Assembly: GCA_001801495.1 (NCBI GenBank)
Contig: MGXW01000002.1
Location: 1-12,661, forward strand
Direction: 5' to 3'
From: Gammaproteobacteria bacterium RIFCSPHIGHO2_12_FULL_37_34
GTDB taxonomy: Bacteria > Pseudomonadota > Gammaproteobacteria > DSM-16500
DNA length: 12,661 bases
Shown: positions 6,463 through 12,661 of the stretch, piece after piece
Layout: each line of letters starts with the position of its first letter
Numbering within the stretch: the first letter of the stretch is position 1
Translations under genes and position numbers: made by a program
The notes under the pieces: generated by a model
The model's database searches: none
What the model saw: only the letters and a program-made list of their open reading frames with translations
What the model was told of the DNA's origin: nothing

Positions 6463-6537
6463 TCAGCCGGTTTGTTGTTGAAGATTGATGATATACTGCT
6501 CCATCCCATCAAAAAGGCTGAAGGGACGGAGCGGTAT
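6463..6537 (+). promoter_or_regulatory. Long hairpin between the lipoprotein gene and gspD
   Basis: Bases 6493-6507 pair with 6523-6537 over 15 positions, with one A-C mismatch and one G-T wobble; the core is GCTCC/GGAGC and TCCC/GGGA. The 15-base loop contains GGCTGA (6516-6521), complementary to TCAGCC (6463-6468) upstream, which would allow a pseudoknot. No U-run follows the stem on the plus strand, so it is not a standard intrinsic terminator. It may be a factor-dependent terminator, a processing site or a gspD leader element. Confidence 0.45.
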
Positions 6538-6571
6538 TCATATTAGTTAACGTACATAATCACAATAAACT

Positions 6572-8545
6572 ATGCCATTATTCATACATAAACGATTTAT
6601 TTTACTACTAGGCGTATTTTTTCTCTTAGAGTCGTTTGCTATTGCTGCACCTGCTACTCTTTTGGCGAATCCTCCAAGCGTTTCACCATCATCAACTGGT
6701 TCCCTGCGGCTGTGGAATTTACAAGATGCCGATATTTTGAGTGTCATTAATGAAGTTTCTCAAGAAACGGGTAAGAATTTTGTTGTAGATCCGCGAGTGA
6801 GCGGCAAAATAAGCTTAGTTTCTAGTAAGCCGTTACGCAAAGAAGAAGTATATCAAGTTTTCTTGTCGGTGCTTGGCTTATTAGGGTACTCTGCTATTCC
6901 TTCTGGAAATGTAATTAAAATTGTTCCTAACATGGAAAGCGCAGAACAAGCAATTGCTCTTGCCAGCAAACAATCACCTGGCAAAGGTGATGAAGTAGTG
7001 GTGCGTGTTGTTGCACTAGATAATATTTCTGCTACACAATTAATGCCTATTATCCGCCCTATGCTGCCGCAATGGAGTAATGTTGCTACTTATTCACCAG
7101 GAAATGTTCTTATTTTGCTTGGGCGAGCGACTAATTTAGAGCGCATTATTAAAGTCATTCAAGATGTTGATAGAGCAGCAAATAATGGTATACAAATTAT
7201 CCCCCTGCATCAAGCTCAAGCTGGACAAGTGGCTATGGTATTAAATAATTTGCAAGCAGCAGCACGTTTGGCAGGTGAAATGCCTAGTATTTCAATTGCG
7301 GTGGATGAACGTAGTAATAGTATTTTGTTAAGTGGTCCTAAATTGCAACGTTTGCGCATCAGCATGTTGATAGCACAACTTGATGCGCCGAGCTCCACAC
7401 CATCAGGGAATACAGAAGTGATTTATTTACGTTATCAGGAAGCAAAAACATTTGCTCCGCTACTCGGTAAGATTGCTCAAAATATTATTGGTAAAGATAA
7501 TGGTGCACGTTATAACACAAGTTACTCAGGATCTGGTTCCTCTGGTACGGCATCTAGTACAAAAGAAACCAATACTAATTTTACCAATATCCAAGCGGAA
7601 CCTAGTTCTAATGCGGTTATTATTACGGCACCACCTATGTTGATGCAGGCGCTTAAATCAGTGATTTCTAAATTAGATATTCGACCAGCTCAAGTGTTGG
7701 TGGAAGCCATTATTGCTGAAATTGATGAATCGAATTTGAAGAGTTTAGGTATACAATGGGGAAGTGTGACCCCAGATAACAATGTGCAACCGAGCAATGT
7801 GATTACCGATTTTCCTAATTTAGGCGCGGGTGTGGTTGGCATCATGCCGCATGTGCAAATTCGCTCCGTATTAAGTTTGCTGCAAAATCAAAATGGAGTG
7901 GATATTCTTTCTACCCCACAAATTGTTGTCCTCGATAATCAAAAAGCCACCATTGAAATTGGACAAATGGTCCCGACGCAAAATGGTTCGTATGCATCAT
8001 CAAATGGTGTAGGAACTGTTACACCATTTACTACATTCGATTACAAAAATGTCACGTTAAAATTAGATGTGACACCGCAAATTAATTTAGGCAGTTCCGT
8101 TTTATTAAAATTAAAATTAAAAAATGATACACTGCAGAATCCACAAAATCCTGGCCCATTGCCGCTTATTAATACAAGCGCTATTAATAATGCTGTCATT
8201 ATTAATAGCGATGATGTGTTAGTGCTGGGGGGACTAATGAGTAATAGCAATAATGAAAATATTAATAAAGTTCCTATTTTAGGCGATTTGCCTATTGTAG
8301 GTACCGCATTTCAGCAAAAAGCTATCCGTCAACAAAAACGAACGCTCATGGTATTTATCAAACCCATTATTTTTCAGAGTAGTGATAATGCGATGACAAT
8401 CACTGAAACGAAATATAATGCTATTCGAACAATCCAAGCTAATTTTAGAGATGAATTGCAAAATATTGGTCGTGAGCCCCTTAAAACGTTATTACCGCCA
8501 TGGAAGAATTCAAAAGATTTGCCTAAACCTTTTGAGAATTCGTAA
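6572..8545 (+). CDS. gspD: Type II secretion system outer-membrane secretin GspD
   Basis: Forms the multimeric outer-membrane channel through which folded exoproteins leave the periplasm. Of 657 residues, 1-26 is a signal peptide ending in a probable AIA cleavage site. Periplasmic N0 (about 46-115) includes FVVDPRVSGKISLVS (70-84). N1, N2 and N3 follow (about 142-368), with a Gly/Ser-rich loop in N3 (319-330) as in other GspD proteins. The secretin core (about 372-600) carries VLVEAIIAEI (375-384) and the signature VPILGDLPIVGTAF (567-580). A tail of about 57 residues may be the pilotin-binding S region. The ATG has no Shine-Dalgarno sequence, but an in-frame TAA lies two codons upstream and the signal peptide fits. 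gspE follows after five bases, so the genes form an operon. Confidence 0.96.
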   Translation: MPLFIHKRFILLLGVFFLLESFAIAAPATLLANPPSVSPSSTGSLRLWNLQDADILSVINEVSQETGKNFVVDPRVSGKISLVSSKPLRKEEVYQVFLSVLGLLGYSAIPSGNVIKIVPNMESAEQAIALASKQSPGKGDEVVVRVVALDNISATQLMPIIRPMLPQWSNVATYSPGNVLILLGRATNLERIIKVIQDVDRAANNGIQIIPLHQAQAGQVAMVLNNLQAAARLAGEMPSISIAVDERSNSILLSGPKLQRLRISMLIAQLDAPSSTPSGNTEVIYLRYQEAKTFAPLLGKIAQNIIGKDNGARYNTSYSGSGSSGTASSTKETNTNFTNIQAEPSSNAVIITAPPMLMQALKSVISKLDIRPAQVLVEAIIAEIDESNLKSLGIQWGSVTPDNNVQPSNVITDFPNLGAGVVGIMPHVQIRSVLSLLQNQNGVDILSTPQIVVLDNQKATIEIGQMVPTQNGSYASSNGVGTVTPFTTFDYKNVTLKLDVTPQINLGSSVLLKLKLKNDTLQNPQNPGPLPLINTSAINNAVIINSDDVLVLGGLMSNSNNENINKVPILGDLPIVGTAFQQKAIRQQKRTLMVFIKPIIFQSSDNAMTITETKYNAIRTIQANFRDELQNIGREPLKTLLPPWKNSKDLPKPFENS

Positions 8546-8550
8546 AGCCC

Positions 8551-10011
8551 ATGCACTCCTTTCCTTTTGCTTTTGCTAAACGTCACGGTGTACTACTCTC
8601 TGGTATAGAAAATAATTGCGCAAAGGTGATTTACCAACATACTCCTCCACTTTTTATATTTTCTGAAATTCGTCGTTATTTGCAAATGCCATTGATATTA
8701 GAAGAAGTTCATACGGAGTTATTTAATGCGCAACTTGTTAAAGCATATGAAACTGATACAACAACGGCTATGCAAATGGCGGAAGATTTAGGAGAATCCT
8801 TATCGCTTTCTGATCTGATGCAGGAACTTCCTAAAGCGGAAGACTTGCTTGAACGTCAAGATGATGCACCTATTATTCGTTTATTAAATGCATTATTAAG
8901 TGAAGCTATTAAGGAAGGCGCATCCGATGTTCACATTGAAACATTTGAAGATCATGTCACGATTCGTTTTCGTGTAGATGGTGTATTGCGCGAAGTATTA
9001 GAACCACCAAGAATTCTCGCTCCATTAATTATTTCGCGTATCAAAGTCATGGCAAAATTAGATATTGCTGAAAAACGTTTGCCGCAAGATGGTCGCATTA
9101 CATTACGTATTGGTGGCCGTGCGGTCGATGTGCGCGTATCCACTATGCCAACTAATCATGGCGAACGAGCTGTGTTACGTTTGCTTGATAAACAACATGC
9201 CCGTTTAGATTTAGCCGAATTGGGCATGGATGAAAAAACGTTGGAATTATTGCGTACACTCATTCTCAAACCACACGGTATTATTTTAGTGACTGGTCCA
9301 ACAGGTTCTGGAAAAACGACTACATTATATGCGGGTTTGACGGTTCTCAATGACAAAAAGCGTAATATTCTTACCGTTGAGGATCCTATTGAATATGATT
9401 TGGCAGGTATTGGACAAACACAAGTGAATTCTAAAACGAATATGACGTTTGCAAAAGGATTACGTGCTATTTTACGCCAAGATCCAGATGTGGTTATGGT
9501 TGGTGAGATTCGTGATTTGGAGACAGCACAAATTGCTATTCAAGCGAGTTTAACAGGACATTTAGTGCTTTCTACTTTGCATACCAATAGTGCAATTGGT
9601 GCAATTACCCGATTAGATGACATGGGGGTGGAACCTTTTTTGCTTGCCTCTAGTTTAACAGGCGTACTTGCACAACGATTAATTCGTTTGCTATGTCGTC
9701 ATTGTAAGGAGTCTCGTGCTGCAACCGCACGTGAGATGGAGTTGCTTTTGGTAGAGGAGCAATCGGTGATTTATCACCCAGTTGGATGTGCGCATTGTCG
9801 TCACACAGGCTATGCTGGTAGAAGCGGTGTGTATGAATTAATAGCGATGGATGAAGCTTTGGCAACGATGATTCATGACCGTGTGTCAGAGCAACACATG
9901 CGTAAATATGCGCGCAGTTTATTTGTTAGCATTCGGCAAGATGGTTGTAGGCGTGTATTATTGGGCGATACTTCACTTGAAGAGGTATTACGTGTAACGG
10001 GAGAGGATTGA
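8551..10011 (+). CDS. gspE: Type II secretion system ATPase GspE
   Basis: Cytoplasmic hexameric ATPase that powers pseudopilus assembly, docked to the inner-membrane platform through GspL and GspF. Length 486 is normal. FPFAFAKRHGVLL (4-16) is typical of the GspE N-terminal domain and supports the start and the choice of GspE over PilB. The NTPase core has Walker A GPTGSGKTT (249-257), the Asp box TVEDPIEY (275-282), Walker B VVMVGEIRD (314-322) and the His box STLHTNSA (341-348). A zinc-binding four-cysteine motif is complete: CRHC (382-385) and CAHC (413-416). The start lies five bases after the gspD stop with only a weak TGAGAA upstream, so coupling to gspD is likely. Confidence 0.97.
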   Translation: MHSFPFAFAKRHGVLLSGIENNCAKVIYQHTPPLFIFSEIRRYLQMPLILEEVHTELFNAQLVKAYETDTTTAMQMAEDLGESLSLSDLMQELPKAEDLLERQDDAPIIRLLNALLSEAIKEGASDVHIETFEDHVTIRFRVDGVLREVLEPPRILAPLIISRIKVMAKLDIAEKRLPQDGRITLRIGGRAVDVRVSTMPTNHGERAVLRLLDKQHARLDLAELGMDEKTLELLRTLILKPHGIILVTGPTGSGKTTTLYAGLTVLNDKKRNILTVEDPIEYDLAGIGQTQVNSKTNMTFAKGLRAILRQDPDVVMVGEIRDLETAQIAIQASLTGHLVLSTLHTNSAIGAITRLDDMGVEPFLLASSLTGVLAQRLIRLLCRHCKESRAATAREMELLLVEEQSVIYHPVGCAHCRHTGYAGRSGVYELIAMDEALATMIHDRVSEQHMRKYARSLFVSIRQDGCRRVLLGDTSLEEVLRVTGED

Positions 10012-10040
10012 TTTCCTAAATTTTAATTTGTGAGAAAAAT

Positions 10041-11270
10041 ATGCCAGCTTTCTATTATATTGCTATTCATCACACTGGAGGTGAACAAAAAGGTGTGATT
10101 GAAGCAGAAAGTGAAAAGCACGCTCGGCAATTGTTGCGTGATCAATCTCTTATTCCTATAAAAATTAATTTTACTCAAAGTAAAAAAGGAGTGCTTTTAT
10201 CAAAAGGATTTTCTTTTCATCTTTTTAAAAAAGGTCTCAGTGCAAAAGAATTAGCGATGATGACGCGACAACTTGCAACCTTATTATCAGCAGGATTACC
10301 AGTCGAAGAATCATTATTAGCAGTTGCCGAACAAACTGAAAAATCACGGATGAAAGGACTTATTTTTTCTGTGCGAAGTAAAGTATTAGAAGGGCATGCG
10401 CTTTCTTCCGCGTTACGAGAACACCCGGATAGTTTTTCCGCATTATTTTGCGCAACTGTTGCAGCAGGTGAAAAATCAGGACATTTAGATAAAGTTTTAT
10501 TACGTCTGGCTGATTACACCGAACAACAATGGCATATGCAACGAAAATTAACTACCGCATTAATTTATCCCGGTATGATTGTATTGGTTGCAATTGGTAT
10601 TGTTGGCTTTTTGTTAGAATATGTTGTTCCCAAAATGATTAGTGTCTATGAGCATCTCAATCAAACCTTGCCTATGCTGACTAATGTTTTAATTGCAATG
10701 AGTGATATGGTAACAACAGATGGCTTATATGTTGTGATTATTCTAATAGCGAGTATTTTTTTATGGCGACACATGCTTAAAAAAAATAGTCGACTTCGCG
10801 AGAAGGCGCATCTATTTTTATTGCGTATTCCGCTTATTCGTTATGTGATGCGTACTACCAATACAGCACGATTTGCTCGTACTTTATCGATTCTTTCAGC
10901 ATCGGGCGTGCCAGTGCTTGAAGCTATGCAAATTTCAGCACAACTCATTACTACTATTCCAATTCGTAAAGCCATTGAATTGGCTGTGAACCATGTTCGT
11001 GAGGGTGCAGCAATCCATCTTACACTGAAGCGCACTTCTTATTTTTCGCCTATGAGTATTCACATGATAGCAAGCGGGGAGATGAGTGGACAATTAGAAA
11101 ATATGTTAGAGCGAGTGGCTCAACATCAAGAAGATGAAATTAGCCGCATGATTGAAGTAGGTCTTGCACTTTTTGAGCCAGCTATTATTTTGATCATGGG
11201 AGTCATTGTGTTATTTATTGTGCTTGCTATCTTGTTGCCTATTTTTGAATTGAATCAATTTACAGGATGA
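10041..11270 (+). CDS. gspF: Type II secretion system inner-membrane platform protein GspF
   Basis: Polytopic inner-membrane protein that connects GspE to the assembling pseudopilus. The 409 residues are the usual length. The N-terminal FYYIAIHHTGGEQKGVIEAE (4-23) is typical of GspF. Two T2SSF repeats (about 73-196 and 276-398) each carry the glutamate signature: AGEKSG (142-147) and SGEMSG (345-350). Three membrane segments are seen, near 173-195, 228-243 and 377-401. It starts 29 bases after gspE; GTGAGAAAA precedes the ATG as a modest ribosome binding site. In many organisms gspG follows directly. Here the stop overlaps an ATG (ATGA), but that frame closes after six codons, and the convergent ATPase gene ends 30 bases away. 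No terminator is visible in that gap. Confidence 0.96.
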   Translation: MPAFYYIAIHHTGGEQKGVIEAESEKHARQLLRDQSLIPIKINFTQSKKGVLLSKGFSFHLFKKGLSAKELAMMTRQLATLLSAGLPVEESLLAVAEQTEKSRMKGLIFSVRSKVLEGHALSSALREHPDSFSALFCATVAAGEKSGHLDKVLLRLADYTEQQWHMQRKLTTALIYPGMIVLVAIGIVGFLLEYVVPKMISVYEHLNQTLPMLTNVLIAMSDMVTTDGLYVVIILIASIFLWRHMLKKNSRLREKAHLFLLRIPLIRYVMRTTNTARFARTLSILSASGVPVLEAMQISAQLITTIPIRKAIELAVNHVREGAAIHLTLKRTSYFSPMSIHMIASGEMSGQLENMLERVAQHQEDEISRMIEVGLALFEPAIILIMGVIVLFIVLAILLPIFELNQFTG

Positions 11271-11300
11271 GGTTGCTTTTTTCCTGACCTAAGCGCCATG

Positions 11301-12482
11301 TCAAAATATAATTTCTTTCACTCTTTGCCAAGGTAATGCAATGATATTTTCAGAAATTTCTACAGCTTGCGGCGTTCTACAAATAATATAACCTTTATCT
11401 GTATTCTCATATTCCGATAAAAATTTTTTCAGGTGCCGCGCATCGTTGATAGAGGGCTCTTCAGTCCATTTTACTTCGATTGGTATATATCTACCCGAAG
11501 TTTCCAAAACGTAATCGACTTCAACATTATTACTATCACGCCAATAACGAAGCTGGGCGCTCGATAACTTGCGTGTTTGGTGAATGAGCTCGATACCAAT
11601 GTATTGCTCAAAAAGATGTGCAAGATATTTCTCTGGTAATTGATGGCCTTCATTTGTGCAAGCACGCCGCACTCCAAGATCAAAAAATATATATTTAGGA
11701 GATTTGATCAATCGCCTATGTGAGATTGAATGAATAATAGGGTCAATTCGTAATGTTATCATGCAATCTTCTAGAACTTGATAATAATCAATGATGGTTG
11801 TTGATGCGACACCAACATCCTGAGACAGTTTGGTAAAATTAACAATATACCCGGATTCACTTGCCGCGAGCTCTAAGAATCGAGAAAAATTTCCAATATT
11901 TCTGACTAATGCCTCTGCCCTGATTTCTTCTTCAAGATAGGTTGTCACGTATGAACGTAAATCTGCTTCTCTATTATCATTATTCGCATCCAGTACAATA
12001 AATGGTAGCGTTCCATAGAGTAAAATATCATTCAGATTTTGCCAATTCTTTGGCAATTCATCAAAATGAAGAGGGTCCATGATTAAGGCGACTACCCTAC
12101 CTGGTAATAAATTAACAGTCGCGCCGTGCTTTAATTTATGTGCTGAAGATCCTGTCAAAATAAATTGCGCTTTTTTTTGGTCAATGAGTAGTTGTGCAAT
12201 ATCCGTTACATTCGGCACTCTTTGAATTTCATCAATGAAAATGATAGGCAGCTTGTCCCATGTTTGTAATGTAAGTTTTAATTCGCGAGTAAGCAACGTT
12301 TGATCTTTTTCATATCGTATTCGTACTTCCGGGTCTACAAAGGAATAAATAAGGTCAGGGACGATCTCCTGATTGATCATGGTTGTTTTGCCAGTTTGCC
12401 TAGCGCCAAGCAATAAGATACTTTTGCCACGCTTCAGTATGTCTAAAATATTGCCCGCTAGTTTTCTGCGAATATATGTCAT
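11301..12482 (-). CDS. AAA+ ATPase with DUF4143 / nuclease-like C-terminus (copy 2)
   Basis: Second member of the AAA_14/DUF4143 family, 393 residues and clearly diverged from copy 1 at 1123-2343. Walker A GARQTGKTT (26-34), Walker B IIFIDEIQRV (80-89), sensor FILTGSSAHKL (107-117) and LLPGRVV (125-131) define the P-loop domain. TYLEEEIRAEALVRNIGNF (181-199), KSPKYIFFDLGVRRA (260-274) and a terminal EVDYV...PIEVKW follow. D323, E336 and K338 have the same spacing as the acidic/lysine triad of copy 1. An in-frame TAG two codons upstream makes the ATG at 12482 the first possible start. It has no Shine-Dalgarno sequence, and a near-consensus promoter ends only seven bases away, so the mRNA may be leaderless. 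The gene lies convergent to gspF with 30 bp between stops and probably entered by horizontal transfer. Biological role unknown. Confidence 0.88.
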   Translation of the reverse strand: MTYIRRKLAGNILDILKRGKSILLLGARQTGKTTMINQEIVPDLIYSFVDPEVRIRYEKDQTLLTRELKLTLQTWDKLPIIFIDEIQRVPNVTDIAQLLIDQKKAQFILTGSSAHKLKHGATVNLLPGRVVALIMDPLHFDELPKNWQNLNDILLYGTLPFIVLDANNDNREADLRSYVTTYLEEEIRAEALVRNIGNFSRFLELAASESGYIVNFTKLSQDVGVASTTIIDYYQVLEDCMITLRIDPIIHSISHRRLIKSPKYIFFDLGVRRACTNEGHQLPEKYLAHLFEQYIGIELIHQTRKLSSAQLRYWRDSNNVEVDYVLETSGRYIPIEVKWTEEPSINDARHLKKFLSEYENTDKGYIICRTPQAVEISENIIALPWQRVKEIIF

Positions 12483-12529
12483 AAGCTATATTATCAATGT
12501 ATTTATAGCTTATGTCAAATATCTGTCAA
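12480..12529 (-). promoter_or_regulatory. Promoter of ATPase copy 2 with an 11-bp inverted repeat at the start codon
   Basis: On the minus strand TTGACA (plus 12513-12518) and GATAAT (plus 12490-12495) are exactly 17 bases apart. The predicted transcription start is at or next to the ATG at 12482. A second candidate, TTGACA (12524-12529) with TATAAA (12502-12507) and 16 bases between, would give a leader of about 15 to 20 bases. CATAAGCTATA (12480-12490) and TATAGCTTATG (12504-12514) form a perfect 11-bp inverted repeat spaced by 13 bases. It covers the spacer and the start codon, a layout that suits an operator or an mRNA hairpin. Confidence 0.6.
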
Positions 12530-12565
12530 TTGCCTTAGCTGAATTGCGTTGCATAAGAACATTAA

Positions 12566-12597
12566 AGGAGTTCCCGCGTTTCTCAGCGGGAACTCCT
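12566..12597 (-). terminator. Hairpin terminator of the minus-strand gene at the right edge
   Basis: AGGAGTTCCCGC (12566-12577) and GCGGGAACTCCT (12586-12597) pair over 12 bases around an 8-base loop. On the minus strand the stem starts five bases after the TAA at 12605-12603 and is followed by TTTAAT, a short U-rich tail. On the plus strand no such tail exists, so it is assigned to the minus strand. The stem is much richer in G and C than its surroundings. Confidence 0.75.
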
Positions 12598-12602
12598 AGT
12601 GT

Positions 12603-12661
12603 TTACTCAATAATATCAATATTCATCCCACCAAATACTTGCTCAACAGTTTCTTCTGCAG
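12603..12661 (-). CDS. C-terminus of an unidentified gene, cut by the window edge
   Basis: The visible end reads AEETVEQVFGGMNIDIIE followed by TAA. Eighteen codons are too few to prove a gene by frame alone; the terminator hairpin placed directly after the stop, in the right orientation, is the main support. I do not recognise the product. It lies upstream of the ATPase gene on the same strand but is separated from it by the terminator and the ATPase promoter, so the two are independent units. Confidence 0.55.
   Translation of the reverse strand, partial: AEETVEQVFGGMNIDIIE

Noticed and set aside
6216..6512. 98-codon minus-strand frame opposite the lipoprotein gene
   Set aside because: Its Cys/Leu/Arg-rich composition is that of an antisense shadow of a Gln/Thr/Ala-rich gene, and it has no convincing start site.
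11267..11287. Start of a gene overlapping the gspF stop (ATGA)
   Set aside because: The frame closes after six codons (MRLLFS) and shows no prepilin-like sequence, so it cannot be a gspG remnant on this evidence.

Overview
The window reads as chromosomal DNA of an AT-rich gammaproteobacterium. RpoH carries a standard RpoH box, the rsmD/ftsY/rpoH genes are clustered as in gammaproteobacteria, and a type II secretion block (gspD-gspE-gspF) is present. The tryptophanyl-tRNA synthetase of the HLGH/KMSKS type, a DUF29 protein and two DUF4143-type ATPases would fit Legionellales (Legionella/Coxiella relatives). That placement is an inference from gene content, not a proven assignment.

Left part (1-3550, all minus strand): the first codons of an unidentified gene with a strong ribosome binding site; rpoH (heat-shock sigma factor); an AAA+ ATPase with a C-terminal DUF4143/nuclease-like region; a 139-bp element made of two perfect 62-base inverted arms flanked by AATAA direct repeats; and ftsY (SRP receptor). 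In many gammaproteobacteria ftsY is followed by ftsE, ftsX and rpoH. Here ftsEX is absent, and the ATPase and the palindromic element sit in its place.

Middle part (3640-5876, plus strand): DUF29 protein, rsmD, trpS and a 47-residue one-helix membrane protein form a compressed operon in which every junction overlaps (ATGA, 20 bases, TAATG). It diverges from ftsY. A promoter-bearing gap with an unusual split inverted repeat then leads to a low-complexity lipoprotein gene (6036-6452).

Right part (6572-11270, plus strand): gspD, gspE and gspF encode the outer-membrane secretin, the cytoplasmic ATPase and the inner-membrane platform of a type II secretion system. gspC is not upstream and gspG-K are not downstream. 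The operon ends 30 bp before a second DUF4143-type ATPase on the minus strand (11301-12482), which has a near-consensus promoter placed so close to its ATG that a leaderless mRNA is predicted. A hairpin terminator and the last 18 codons of an unidentified minus-strand gene close the window.

Most of the window is ordinary housekeeping and secretion content. The parts that deserve attention are the two ATPase insertions at conserved operons, the perfect palindromic element with its apparent target duplication, the unannotated small membrane protein, and the RNA-structure candidates around the lipoprotein gene. I see no CRISPR array, tRNA, rRNA or complete insertion sequence, and I cannot claim a demonstrably new multi-gene system.
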